64,000 nucleotides of DNA from NCBI RefSeq assembly GCF_024199945.1, contig NZ_JANADP010000001.1:434001-498000 (forward strand), read 5' to 3'. Shown in pieces: positions 1 through 13,411 of the stretch. Position 1 is the first letter of the stretch. Each line of letters begins with the position of its first letter. The DNA comes from Bradyrhizobium sp. CCGUVB4N. GTDB taxonomy: Bacteria > Pseudomonadota > Alphaproteobacteria > Rhizobiales > Xanthobacteraceae. A model generated the notes under the pieces. That model had not been told where the DNA came from and did not search any database. It saw nothing but the letters and a program-made list of their open reading frames with translations. Made by a program: the position numbers and the translations under genes.

Positions 1-119
1 AGCGTCTTCGGCGACAGCCGCCGCTCGGCGCCGAGATGCGCCAGCCAGCGCGTCATCTCCTGCGCGATCGAGGGATCGGCGCTGGCGAGCTCGATAAGGG
101 GGGCGGCTGCTTTGCTCAT
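1..119 (-). CDS. xerC: Tyrosine recombinase XerC, N-terminal fragment (runs off the window)
   Basis: The reverse strand from an ATG at 119 reads about 39 codons to the window edge without a stop. The peptide contains a segment of the type MTRWLAHLGAERRLSPKTL, which resembles the SAM-like N-terminal core-binding domain of XerC/XerD recombinases. The catalytic domain lies outside the window. XerC resolves chromosome dimers at dif together with XerD. The gene is divergent from priA, an arrangement I recall from Bradyrhizobium relatives. The call rests on a short N-terminus, so XerD or another phage-type integrase with the same domain is possible. Confidence 0.7.
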   Translation of the reverse strand, partial: MSKAAAPLIELASADPSIAQEMTRWLAHLGAERRLSPKT

Positions 120-231
120 GCGCTCTGGACGGAATGATTCCGCACAGTATATCGCATCACACCAGTTTACTGTTCGCTAAGGCGGCTCCACGGCGCTAGC
201 CTCACTGCCCCCGGGTTCCGATTCTCCCTCC

Positions 232-2442
232 ATGGATCATTCGTCGCGCAGCCAAACCGCCCCCGCCAACGCGACCCGTATGGTCGACGTGCTGGTGCCG
301 GTCGCGCTCGACCAGACCTATTCCTACAAGGTGCCGCGCGGCATGGAGCTGAAGGCCGGCGATCTCGTCGGCGTGCCGCTGGGCGCCCGCGAGGTGCTCG
401 CCGTGGTCTGGGCGGAAAACGCCAATCCCGATCCGCGCCTGCACAACCGCCTCAAGGAGGTCAACGAGAAGCTCGATCTTCCGCCGCTGAAACCCGAGCT
501 GCGCGCGGTCGTCGACTGGGTCGCCAATTACACGCTGAGCCCGCGCGGCATGGTGCTACGCATGTGCCTTCGGATGGGCGAGAATCTCGGCCCCGAGCGC
601 GTGCGCGCCGGCGTGCGCCTGGTTGGCGATCTCCCGCGGCGGCTGACGCCGGCGCGCCAGCGCGTGCTCGAGGTGCTGTCGGACCGGCTGCTGCACGGCA
701 AATCCGAGGCCGCCAGGGAAGCCGGCGTATCGGCCGGCGTGATCGACGGCTTGGTCGACGAAGGCACGCTCACGGTCGAGGCGATGCCGCCGCCGCCTCC
801 GCCGCCGGCGCCCGATCCGGAGTTCGGCCGGCCGGATTTTTCGCCGCTGCAGCGTGCCGGCGTCGATGCGATGCGCGCGCTCGCGGCCAACGGCACCTTT
901 CACGTTGCGCTGCTCGACGGCGTCACCGGCTCGGGCAAGACCGAGGTCTATTTCGAGGCGATCGCGGAATCGATCCGTCGCGGCAAGCAGACGCTGATCC
1001 TGATGCCGGAGATCGCGCTCACCGGCCAGTTCCTCGACCGTTTCGCGCAACGCTTCGGCGTGCGGCCGATCGAGTGGCACTCCGAGCTGACGCCGCGCAC
1101 CCGCGCCCGCAATTGGGCGGCGATCTCGGAAGGCACCGCCCCTGTCGTGGTCGGCGCCCGCTCGGCGCTGTTTCTGCCTTACGCCAATCTCGGCCTGATC
1201 GTGGTCGATGAAGAGCATGACCAGGCCTACAAGCAGGATGAGGGCGTGCATTACCACGCCCGCGACATGGCGGTGGTGCGCGCGCATATCGCAAAGATCC
1301 CGATCGTGCTGGCCTCCGCCACGCCGTCGGTCGAATCCGAGGTGAACGCGCGCAAGAATCGCTATCAGCGCGTCGCGCTGCCGTCGCGCTTCGGCGGCCA
1401 GCACATGCCGCATATCGAGGCGATCGACATGCGTCGCGAGCCGCCGGCGCGCGGCCGCTTCATCTCGCCGCGGCTGGCGTCCGAGATCAAAAAAGCGGTC
1501 GAGAAGCGTGAGCAGGCGCTGCTGTTCCTCAATCGCCGCGGCTACGCGCCGCTGACGCTCTGCCGCGGTTGCGGCCATCGCTTCGCCTGCACCATCTGCG
1601 ATGCCTGGCTGGTCGATCACCGTTTTCGCCAGCGCCTCGTCTGTCACCATTGCGGCTTCTCGATGCCGCGTCCGCACGCCTGCCCGCATTGCGCGGCGGA
1701 GGAATCGCTGGTCGCGGTCGGCCCCGGCGTCGAGCGCCTGCAGGAGGAGGCGGCCGCGCTGTTTCCGGATGCGCGCACCATGGTGCTGTCGAGCGATCTC
1801 ATCACCTCGATCGAGACGATGCGCAGCGAGCTTGCCGAGATCGCGGAGGGCCGCGTCGACATCATCATCGGCACGCAGCTCGTCGCCAAGGGCCACAATT
1901 TTCCGCGGCTCAATCTGGTCGGCGTGGTCGATGCGGATCTCGGTCTGTCCAACGGCGATCCGCGTGCGGCGGAACGCACCTGGCAGCTGCTGAACCAGGT
2001 GATCGGGCGTGCGGGGCGCGAGCAGGGCCGCGGCGTCGGCTATCTCCAGACCCATCAGCCCGATCATCCCGTGATGAAGGCGCTGATCGCCTGCGACCGC
2101 GAGGCCTTCTACGACAGCGAGATCGATCTGCGCGAGCGCACGCTCTATCCGCCGTTCGGCAGGCTCGCGAGCCTGATCATCTCGGCGGGCGATCGTCCGA
2201 GCGCGGAAGGCCTGGGCCGCCGCCTCGTTGCGCTCGCGCCGCGCGACGAGCGCGTGGTGGTGCTCGGCCCCGCCGAAGCCCCGCTCGCCGTGATCAAAGG
2301 CCGCTATCGCTTCCGCATCCTGGTGAAGGCGGCGCGGGGCTTCGATCTGTCGGATTATTTGCGGAACTGGCTCGCGGTATGTCCGAAGCCGAAGGGCAAT
2401 CAGAAGCTCGAGGTGGACGTCGATCCACAGAGCTTTTTGTAA
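232..2442 (+). CDS. priA: Primosomal protein N' (PriA replication-restart helicase)
   Basis: This 736-residue protein has the full PriA layout. An N-terminal 3'-DNA-binding domain (residues about 15-120) is followed by a proline-rich linker, a DEAH-type helicase core and a zinc-binding insertion. Walker A is GVTGSGKT near residue 230 and the DEEH box is near 326. A cysteine-rich strand pair begins at C444 (CRGCGH, CTIC, CHHCG, CPHC). The conserved GTQLVAKGHNFP motif lies near 547. PriA remodels stalled forks and reloads DnaB at D-loops. The ATG at 232 follows a long leader without an obvious Shine-Dalgarno site. It points away from xerC, and a bidirectional terminator separates it from the convergent rlpA. 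Confidence 0.96.
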   Translation: MDHSSRSQTAPANATRMVDVLVPVALDQTYSYKVPRGMELKAGDLVGVPLGAREVLAVVWAENANPDPRLHNRLKEVNEKLDLPPLKPELRAVVDWVANYTLSPRGMVLRMCLRMGENLGPERVRAGVRLVGDLPRRLTPARQRVLEVLSDRLLHGKSEAAREAGVSAGVIDGLVDEGTLTVEAMPPPPPPPAPDPEFGRPDFSPLQRAGVDAMRALAANGTFHVALLDGVTGSGKTEVYFEAIAESIRRGKQTLILMPEIALTGQFLDRFAQRFGVRPIEWHSELTPRTRARNWAAISEGTAPVVVGARSALFLPYANLGLIVVDEEHDQAYKQDEGVHYHARDMAVVRAHIAKIPIVLASATPSVESEVNARKNRYQRVALPSRFGGQHMPHIEAIDMRREPPARGRFISPRLASEIKKAVEKREQALLFLNRRGYAPLTLCRGCGHRFACTICDAWLVDHRFRQRLVCHHCGFSMPRPHACPHCAAEESLVAVGPGVERLQEEAAALFPDARTMVLSSDLITSIETMRSELAEIAEGRVDIIIGTQLVAKGHNFPRLNLVGVVDADLGLSNGDPRAAERTWQLLNQVIGRAGREQGRGVGYLQTHQPDHPVMKALIACDREAFYDSEIDLRERTLYPPFGRLASLIISAGDRPSAEGLGRRLVALAPRDERVVVLGPAEAPLAVIKGRYRFRILVKAARGFDLSDYLRNWLAVCPKPKGNQKLEVDVDPQSFL

Positions 2443-2460
2443 GGGCCCCACCGCTCTCTC

Positions 2461-2552
2461 CCCGTCATTGCGAGCGAAGCGAAGCAATCCAGAATTCCTC
2501 CACAGAGGCAGTCTGGATTGCTTCGTCGCAAGGGCTTCTCGCAATGATGGGG
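2461..2552. repeat. Palindromic intergenic repeat, CGTCATTGCGAG family
   Basis: Outer arms CGTCATTGCGAG (2463-2474) and CTCGCAATGATGG (2538-2550) enclose inner arms GAAGCAATCCAGA (2481-2493) and TCTGGATTGCTTC (2512-2524). The whole unit can fold into a long hairpin. A shorter copy with the same outer arms lies at 26056-26096. This is a REP/RPT-like dispersed element, not a gene. Confidence 0.85.
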
Positions 2553-2563
2553 AGAGAGCGTCC

Positions 2564-2648
2564 GTAGCCCGGATGGAGCGCAGCGTAATCCGGGACAGGT
2601 TGACCCGCGCGCGAAGACCCGGATTTCGCTTCGCTCCATCCGGGCTAC
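2564..2648. repeat. Palindromic intergenic repeat, GTAGCCCGGATGGAGCG family
   Basis: The arms GTAGCCCGGATGGAGCG and CGCTCCATCCGGGCTAC bracket about 50 bases that contain a second imperfect pairing (AATCCGGG with CCCGGATT). It lies directly after the preceding palindromic element, so two repeat families are stacked downstream of priA. Confidence 0.85.
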
Positions 2649-2659
2649 GACCAGACAAC

Positions 2660-2697
2660 AAAAAGCCCGCCGTCCCCCAAGACGGCGGGCTTATTTC
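2660..2697. terminator. Bidirectional rho-independent terminator between priA and rlpA
   Basis: A perfect 10-bp stem, GCCCGCCGTC (2665-2674) with GACGGCGGGC (2681-2690), has a 6-base loop. An A-tract flanks it on the left and TTATTT on the right. It can therefore end transcription from priA on the plus strand and from rlpA on the minus strand. Confidence 0.85.
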
Positions 2698-2715
2698 ACG
2701 CAGCTAAACTGCGCC

Positions 2716-3207
2716 TTACGAGATCACTTCCGCGGTGACGCGGCCGACGCCGGCGCCGGTGAGGCCGATCGCGCGGGCAGCGCCCGTGGAGAGGTCGAGC
2801 ACGCGGCCGCGCACGAACGGGCCACGGTCATTGATGGTGACGATGACGCTCGAGCCGCCATGGGTGACGCGCAGCTTGGTGCCGAACGGCAGCGAACGGT
2901 GCGCCGCGGTCATGGCGTTCTGGTTGAAGCGCGCGCCCGACGCCGTGCGGCTGCCGGACTCGTTGCCGTAATAGGAGGCCATGCCCGAGAAGCTGCGGCC
3001 CGTGCCCGACGTCGGCGTCATCGACGCATTGGCGTTGCGCCAATCGGAGGTCGCGTTGGAATCGTTCTCGGCGTGGTGGCGGTGATGATGCGCAGAATAG
3101 CGGTGGTGATGCCGGGATTTGGCGGAAGCTTCGGTTGCGGTTCCCCCCACGAGGAGAGTCGCGGCGACGAAAGCGATCGCCGTACGCGGCCGGGTCAAAG
3201 ACAGCAT
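2716..3207 (-). CDS. rlpA: RlpA-like septal ring lytic transglycosylase (double-psi beta-barrel)
   Basis: The 163-residue protein starts with a signal peptide ending near SAKS (residues 1-30). A histidine-rich stretch follows (residues 31-47), then a DPBB domain from about residue 73 to the end. The hallmark motifs are GMASYYG, TASGARFN, LPFGTKLRV, INDRGPFVRGRVLDLS and AARAIGL. RlpA proteins cleave denuded peptidoglycan glycan strands at the septum. There is no lipobox cysteine, so it is probably soluble and periplasmic, and there is no C-terminal SPOR domain. The family is firm. The cellular role is by analogy to Pseudomonas RlpA. Confidence 0.9.
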   Translation of the reverse strand: MLSLTRPRTAIAFVAATLLVGGTATEASAKSRHHHRYSAHHHRHHAENDSNATSDWRNANASMTPTSGTGRSFSGMASYYGNESGSRTASGARFNQNAMTAAHRSLPFGTKLRVTHGGSSVIVTINDRGPFVRGRVLDLSTGAARAIGLTGAGVGRVTAEVIS

Positions 3208-3864
3208 TTATTGGTCCCTACGCTAGTATTGCCACATGTGTGGCTAATGGAGCCCCCATCAGTTTGTGAGCGGTTTGGCGTTTCGATTCTCAATGAGGCG
3301 TGAATTGGGCAGTAAACCCGTTCGGTGCCACGCTGAAATATCTTGTGATCTGAATCGATATTCAGCCGAAGTTCCGTAATCTTTCACTTTAATGATTTGT
3401 TAACTAGTCGATTACTCGCGAATACTGTAAAACGAAGTTGTTATGCTTTGCGTTTAGAATTAGGTAAGTATTCCGAGGTCGAGGCCGGTGCGGCTTCGGT
3501 CACGCCTCAGCGATCCGTGTTCATGGCCGCTATGCGCTGGAGGCAGGAACCAACGGGCCGGTTGCCGACGTAACGGTCGTGGCAATTCCGTGGCATGGCA
3601 GGTTCAGGGCAGCTTCATCGCAGCCAGCAATGGATGATCGCAGCGTGCGACGAACTGGCGAGAAACACCCAAGCCTTTAGGTTGCCGTCATGTTGCACGT
3701 GCGCGCCTGCTATGTTAGCAAAGCCGCGATTTTAACGGACCCGGCACGTCCTGTGTCGGCCGAGAATCAAAGTCCCGCTTGAATTCCAAGGGCTTGGATC
3801 GCTAGGCGCCGCGTTGTGGCGACGGTTTTTCCCTTGCGAATTTGACAGCTAAAAGAGCGCGTCT
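3208..3864. promoter_or_regulatory. 657-base non-coding region between rlpA and the F1-ATPase operon
   Basis: No open frame here resembles a protein. The stretch must hold the divergent promoters for rlpA and atpH. It is A/T-rich around 3340-3480 and contains several TTAAC-type runs, but I cannot point to a convincing -35/-10 pair. A TTGACA at 3842 is too close to the atpH start to be its -35 box. Confidence 0.4.
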
Positions 3865-5954
<2,090 letters not shown>

Positions 5955-5962
5955 GCAGAGCC

Positions 5963-6040
5963 TCATGGCCGGATCTTCCGGCCATGATCGCTTCGCGAGA
6001 GGCAAAACAATATCAAGCGTGCCCGGCGCCCGGCCGGGCA
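5963..6040. promoter_or_regulatory. Two intercistronic hairpins between atpA and atpG
   Basis: The first has an 11-bp perfect inverted repeat, TCATGGCCGGA with TCCGGCCATGA (5963-5987), and a 3-base loop. The second pairs TGCCCGG (6020-6026) with CCGGGCA (6034-6040). Neither is followed by a T-run, so they are more likely RNA-processing or stability elements than terminators. Confidence 0.6.
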
Positions 6041-6100
6041 TTGCGATAGGGACAGGCTAGCGGTCCGACGCATCAGTCGAACCGCCGGGGTGAACGAAGA

Positions 6101-8493
<2,393 letters not shown>

Positions 8494-8522
8494 GCCGGCG
8501 AAGTGCGAATAGGGAGCGGTGA

Positions 8523-8990
<468 letters not shown>

Positions 8991-9136
8991 GCCCCGGAGC
9001 GCGGCTTCGGGGCTCACGCGAAATTCCTGAATGAGTTCAGCGCTCGTCACGGTTGTGGCGGGCGCTGAACTTTGTTGCACCGCGCCGCCGATAGCGGCAT
9101 TCTGCGCTCGCGGATTTTGTTCCAGGGCATTTGCAG

Positions 9137-10804
9137 ATGAAACGCAAGATCGCAGCGATCTTTGCAGCCGATATTGCCGGCTATTCGAGGTTGGTCGCGG
9201 AAGACGAGGAAGAGACGCTGCGGCGCCTGGCGTCCTACCGTGAAGTCATCGACGATTTCATCGCAAAAGCCAACGGTCGCATCTTCAACACCGCAGGTGA
9301 TGCCGTGCTCGCGGAATTCCCGAGCGCGGTCGACGCGGTGCGCTGCGCGATCGACATTCAGGAGAGCTTGCGGACCCGCAACATGGCCTATCCGCCGAGC
9401 CGGCAGATGTCGTTCCGCATCGGCATCACCATCGGTGATGTGGTCGAGCGCGACGGTGATCTGCTCGGCGACGGCGTCAACATCGCGGCCCGGCTCGAGG
9501 GGTTGGCGGAGGTCGGCGGCATCTGCGTCTCGCGTGCCGTGCACGAGCAGGTCGCCAACAAGCTGTCGGTGCAGTTCGCAGACATCGGCGCGCAGGAGGT
9601 CAAGAACATCCCGACGCCGGTGCACGCCTATATGGTGGCGATGCGGCGCGAGGACGGGACTTACACGACGCCGCAGGTGAAGAAGGTCGCCAAGGCTGCA
9701 CCCGCGCCGAACTGGATGTGGCCGCTGGTCGTCGGCGTGGTCTCGGTCGTCGCCATCGGCGTCGGCGGCTTCCTCTATTTCACCAAGCTCGAGACCGCCC
9801 AGCTGTCGACGACTGCGGCCGCGCCGTCGCCCAGCCCCGTCGCTGCGCCATCCCCGAGCCCCACGCCGACGATGGCCGCGAAGGCGCCGATGCCATCGCC
9901 CGTGCCGACGTCGACGCCGACACAAACGGCAGCCGTGACACCGCCGCCGGCACCGATGCCGTCACCGCCGGCCGCGTCGGGCGGCAAGATTGCAGTGGAC
10001 GCGGTGCCGTTCCTCGGCGAGCGCCAGCGTGCCTTTCTCAGCAACGAATATGCCGCCGCCGGCGATTACAAGGCCTTCGCCCTGAACATCGGCGGCTTCA
10101 ACGGCTCCGCGCTCAATCAGCCGAACGAGGAGGCCGCGCGCAACATGGCGCTCGATCAGTGCCAGAAGCGCGCGGATGCCGCGCAATCGCCGCGGCGCTG
10201 CGAGCTCTATGCGGTCGGCAACAAGGTCGTCTACAGCCATGGCAATCCGCCGATGCCGCCGCAGCCCTGGGTGCGGCACGACACCATGACCGAGCGCCCG
10301 TTCGCATCGAAAGACTTCCCGATGCTGCGTGATCAGGCCAGGACTCGCGTCGAGAACATCTATGCGCCGGCGGCAAAATCGCGCTCGGTCGCGCTCGGAC
10401 CGGGCGGGCAATATTTCATGGTGCTGGGGGCGTCGTCGGTCGATGAGACCGCGCGGCGTTCACTGGAGTCCTGCGGCGCGATCGCGGGCTCGGCTTGCAT
10501 GATCGTGGCGGTCGACGATGTCTTCGTCGTGCCGATCCCGACGCTGCTGAAGCCCAACGGCTTCTTCCACGCCGCGACCAATTCCTCCATCGTGGCCGAT
10601 GCGCGCGACGATGTCGTGCGCAAGCTCGGCGAGGGCATGGGCTGGAACGCGGTCGCCGTCGGCACTGCGGGCCGTCCCGGCCTCGGCCTGAAGGCCGCCG
10701 ACGAGCAGACCGCGGTCAACGGCGCACTGGCCGACTGCGTCAAGCACGACAGCGACTGCCACGTCATCGCGATCGGCCCGTTCACGGTCGGCCCGACGAA
10801 CTGA
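9137..10804 (+). CDS. Membrane-anchored class III adenylate/guanylate cyclase with triple-repeat periplasmic domain
   Basis: The 555-residue protein has a class III cyclase domain at residues 1-170. Metal-binding aspartates D12 (FAADIAGYS) and D55 (NTAGDAVLAEF) are present, as are the transition-state pair N115/R119 (DGVNIAARL), so it looks active. One transmembrane helix (about 193-216) and a long Pro/Ala/Ser linker follow. The C-terminal part (about 310-555) reads as three related units, each ending in a cysteine pair: C342/C355, C446/C454 and C534/C541. These units resemble DUF4189-type secreted domains. I infer a cytoplasmic cyclase controlled from the periplasm. The ATG at 9137 is preferred over a TTG two codons upstream. 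Whether it makes cAMP or cGMP is not clear. Confidence 0.88.
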   Translation: MKRKIAAIFAADIAGYSRLVAEDEEETLRRLASYREVIDDFIAKANGRIFNTAGDAVLAEFPSAVDAVRCAIDIQESLRTRNMAYPPSRQMSFRIGITIGDVVERDGDLLGDGVNIAARLEGLAEVGGICVSRAVHEQVANKLSVQFADIGAQEVKNIPTPVHAYMVAMRREDGTYTTPQVKKVAKAAPAPNWMWPLVVGVVSVVAIGVGGFLYFTKLETAQLSTTAAAPSPSPVAAPSPSPTPTMAAKAPMPSPVPTSTPTQTAAVTPPPAPMPSPPAASGGKIAVDAVPFLGERQRAFLSNEYAAAGDYKAFALNIGGFNGSALNQPNEEAARNMALDQCQKRADAAQSPRRCELYAVGNKVVYSHGNPPMPPQPWVRHDTMTERPFASKDFPMLRDQARTRVENIYAPAAKSRSVALGPGGQYFMVLGASSVDETARRSLESCGAIAGSACMIVAVDDVFVVPIPTLLKPNGFFHAATNSSIVADARDDVVRKLGEGMGWNAVAVGTAGRPGLGLKAADEQTAVNGALADCVKHDSDCHVIAIGPFTVGPTN

Positions 10805-10895
10805 AAAGGGTGCCGGCTGACACGCCCATGCCCGGCGAAAATCAGCCAATGATTTCAACCCCCGTTCTACTGTGCATGGGGTTGTTTTCGCCCAC

Positions 10896-11396
10896 TTACC
10901 CGGCGAAGGCCGCAAACTCTCGCGCCACCGCGCGGTAGACCTCACGCCGGAACGGCACCACGATATCGGCGATGCGGTCGAGCCGCTCCCAGCGCCACGC
11001 GTCGAACTCCGCGGGCTGGCCGTTGCGCGGCGTCAGCGGATCGATTTCATCGTCCTTGCCGGTGAAACGCAGCGCGAACCATTTTTGGCGCTGGCCGCGA
11101 AACTTGGCCAGCCGATGCGTCTGCGGGCCGTCATAGGGCGGGAATTCGTAAGTGAGCCAGTCGGTCTCGCCGAGATAATCGGCGCTGACGACGCTGGTCT
11201 CCTCCCAGAGCTCGCGCATGGCGGCATCGCGCAACACCTCGCCCTCATCGACGCCGCCCTGCGGCATCTGCCAGTCGAGTCCGGGCAGGATGATCTCGGG
11301 GCCGTCGCCCTTGAAGCGGTGCCCGATCAGCACGCGGCCGTCGGCATTGAACAGCGCGATCCCGACATTGGGACGGTAGGGTTTTTCGTTCGTCAC
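10896..11396 (-). CDS. rppH: RNA pyrophosphohydrolase RppH-like Nudix hydrolase (copy 1)
   Basis: The 166-residue protein has the Nudix box GGVDEGEVLRDAAMRELWEETSV, with the canonical Gly of the box replaced by Ser. The flanking motifs [24 protein letters not shown] and EFDAWRWE mark the RppH/NudH/IalA group. That group removes pyrophosphate from 5'-triphosphate RNA ends and also splits dinucleoside polyphosphates. It lies just downstream of a paralogue at 11460-11966 on the same strand, so only one of the two may be the main decapping enzyme. Confidence 0.88.
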   Translation of the reverse strand: MTNEKPYRPNVGIALFNADGRVLIGHRFKGDGPEIILPGLDWQMPQGGVDEGEVLRDAAMRELWEETSVVSADYLGETDWLTYEFPPYDGPQTHRLAKFRGQRQKWFALRFTGKDDEIDPLTPRNGQPAEFDAWRWERLDRIADIVVPFRREVYRAVAREFAAFAG

Positions 11397-11459
11397 GCGG
11401 AAGCTCTCGTTGTCAGCCCAGCCGGTGCCTTAGCATCAAAGCCGGGATGACAATTTGAT

Positions 11460-11966
11460 TTAGTCATCGGCGAGCGCGGAAAATTCCTTCACCACGCGCT
11501 CGTAGACCGGGCGCTTGAACGGGATGATCAGCCCGGGAAGGTTTTTCATCGGCTCCCAGCGCCAGCTGACGAATTCGGCCTTGTGGCCGCCGCCGCCGGG
11601 CTTCTCGACATTGATCTCGCTGTCCTTGCCGGTGAAGCGGACCGCGAACCACTTCTGGCGCTGGCCGCGGTAGCGGCCCTTCCAGGCGCGCCCGGCCACC
11701 GTGCGCGGGATGTCGTAGATCAGCCAGTCCGGCACCTCGCCGAGCCGCTCGATCGAGCGCACGCTGGTCTCTTCGTAGAGCTCGCGCTTGGCGGCATCCC
11801 AATTGTCCTCGCCGGGATCGACCCCGCCCTGCGGCATCTGCCAGACGTGGCTGTCGTCGACATGCTCGATCCCGCCGGCACGACGGCCGATGAACACCAG
11901 GCCCTTCGCATTGATCAGCATCACCCCGACGCAGGTTCGGTAGGGCAGATCTTCGTAACGCGCCAT
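11460..11966 (-). CDS. rppH: RNA pyrophosphohydrolase RppH-like Nudix hydrolase (copy 2)
   Basis: From the ATG at 11966 this encodes 168 residues starting [17 protein letters not shown]. The longer frame to 12014 lacks support. The Nudix box ([23 protein letters not shown]) again carries Ser for Gly. [27 protein letters not shown] and EFVSWRWE are shared with copy 1. This copy has the standard DSHVWQMPQ spacing and may be the orthologue of the alphaproteobacterial RppH/IalA. It is close behind the deacetylase gene at 12032 and probably co-transcribed with it. Confidence 0.88.
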   Translation of the reverse strand: MARYEDLPYRTCVGVMLINAKGLVFIGRRAGGIEHVDDSHVWQMPQGGVDPGEDNWDAAKRELYEETSVRSIERLGEVPDWLIYDIPRTVAGRAWKGRYRGQRQKWFAVRFTGKDSEINVEKPGGGGHKAEFVSWRWEPMKNLPGLIIPFKRPVYERVVKEFSALADD

Positions 11967-12031
11967 TCCGCCAAACCCCTCGCGTACTGCCGGCTGGGCT
12001 GTGGGGGCCCGCACCGTACCAATTCGTTGAT

Positions 12032-13255
12032 TTAGCTGGATTTTGATTTCAGCATCGCGGTTGTCAATGGCACCAATAGGATACCCCGGTCGCTCAATGT
12101 CTTGATCCAGGCGCTGACCCGCTCGATCGAGACGGGGAGTGCGGAGGCGGTACCGACGGCAACGCCGCGTTCCCTCGCCACCGATTCCAGCTTGTTGAGG
12201 GCGCGGTCGATCTCGGTCGGGGTCGGCACCGCGTCGAGCGCGATGTCGCCCTTGCCGAACGGCACGGCGAGGCTGCCTGCGGCCTGCGGCGCGATGCTGC
12301 GCGGCGAGGAGCCGTCGTCGAAGAAGCCGAGCCCGCGCTTGGACGCCTCGCGGATGATCGGCTGCATCGCCGCATCCGTCGCCACGAAGCGCGCGCCCAT
12401 GAAATTGGTGATGCCGGCATAACCCTGGATCCGGCTCAGGTGCCAGTAGAGGCGGTCGGTGTTCTGGTCGGCGGTCAGCGAGGTCAGGAGCGTCTGCGGA
12501 CCGGGATCATTGTCGGGGAAGTCGTAGGGCTCCATCGGGATCTGCAGGAAGATCTCGTGGCGCTGGGCGCGGGCGCGCTCGGCGAGCTTGCCGGGGTCGG
12601 CGCCGTAGGGCGTGAAGGCCAGCGTCACCGCGCCCGGCAGCTTCATGATCGCATCGGTGGTCTTGGCGGCGCCGACGCCGAGGCCGCCGATCACGATCGC
12701 CACCACGGGCATTTTCGCGGCCTTGGCGCGGTCGGCCTCCGCTGCGTAGACGTTGAACGGCTTGAGATCGCCCGAGACCGCGGGGATCATGCCGTAGCGG
12801 GATTTCTCCAGCAGCTTTGGATCGATCCCGGCCATGACGGCGGGTGCTGCGGACGCCGCCTCGCCTTTATCGGCGCCGTCGCCTGCGCCGATCACCACGT
12901 CGTGGCGCGCGCCGGTCGAGCCGTCGATCATGGTGACGGTCTTTTGCTCGCCGGAAGCCGCTTCCTTCGGCGCTTCCTTGGTCGCGTGCTTGCTGTCCTG
13001 ACTATGACCGGCCGCAACTGCCTCGGCGGCGGGCTTCTCGTCAGTGCCCTTGGAATCGCGGATCGCAATCCGCGTCATCGGCTCGCCGCCGAGCGGGTCC
13101 TTGTTGACGATGGCGAAGCCGGCAAAGGCGACCAGGAACAGGCCGAGCATCACGGCCAGCGCCTGCATGGCCGTGAACGGCAGCCGCAGCCGCTGTTTCC
13201 GGCGCGGCTTGTCCTGTCCGAGCGGGGCGCTCAGATCATCGGCCGTTTCAGTCAT
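12032..13255 (-). CDS. Divergent polysaccharide deacetylase family protein (YibQ/DUF610)
   Basis: The ATG at 13255 gives 407 residues: a cytoplasmic basic N-terminus, one membrane anchor (about 30-50), a low-complexity linker, and a C-terminal domain from about residue 200. Motifs such as [50 protein letters not shown] and [10 protein letters not shown] match the YibQ-type divergent NodB fold. That family lies beside envC-ctpA in many proteobacteria and is thought to act on cell-wall material, with the activity unproven. It is downstream of ctpA but separated from it by a terminator. Confidence 0.88.
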   Translation of the reverse strand: MTETADDLSAPLGQDKPRRKQRLRLPFTAMQALAVMLGLFLVAFAGFAIVNKDPLGGEPMTRIAIRDSKGTDEKPAAEAVAAGHSQDSKHATKEAPKEAASGEQKTVTMIDGSTGARHDVVIGAGDGADKGEAASAAPAVMAGIDPKLLEKSRYGMIPAVSGDLKPFNVYAAEADRAKAAKMPVVAIVIGGLGVGAAKTTDAIMKLPGAVTLAFTPYGADPGKLAERARAQRHEIFLQIPMEPYDFPDNDPGPQTLLTSLTADQNTDRLYWHLSRIQGYAGITNFMGARFVATDAAMQPIIREASKRGLGFFDDGSSPRSIAPQAAGSLAVPFGKGDIALDAVPTPTEIDRALNKLESVARERGVAVGTASALPVSIERVSAWIKTLSDRGILLVPLTTAMLKSKSS

Positions 13256-13359
13256 GCGAGATCCCGAATCACTCCACCGACGATACCACGCCGAGGTCAA
13301 GCGGCGGCAGGCCGGGATAGGCCGGGGATGCCAGGAGTCCCAACATCAGCTCCCAAGCA

Positions 13360-13388
13360 AAAAGGGCGGCTCCGGGAGCCGCCCTTTT
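13360..13388. terminator. Rho-independent terminator downstream of ctpA
   Basis: AAAAGGGCGGCTC (13360-13372) pairs perfectly with GAGCCGCCCTTTT (13376-13388) around a 3-base loop. On the minus strand it follows the ctpA stop by about 25 bases and ends in a T-run, so it separates ctpA from the YibQ-like gene. Confidence 0.85.
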
Positions 13389-13411
13389 CCGTAGATGACT
13401 GTGCTTGCGAC

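Noticed and set aside
556..2661. 701-codon open frame on the minus strand over priA
   Set aside because: It is an antisense frame kept open by GC-rich codon bias. Its product is rich in Arg/Ala/His with no domain, whereas priA has all its motifs.
3842..3847. TTGACA as the -35 box for the atp operon
   Set aside because: It lies only 18 bases before the atpH start codon, leaving no room for a -10 box and transcription start.
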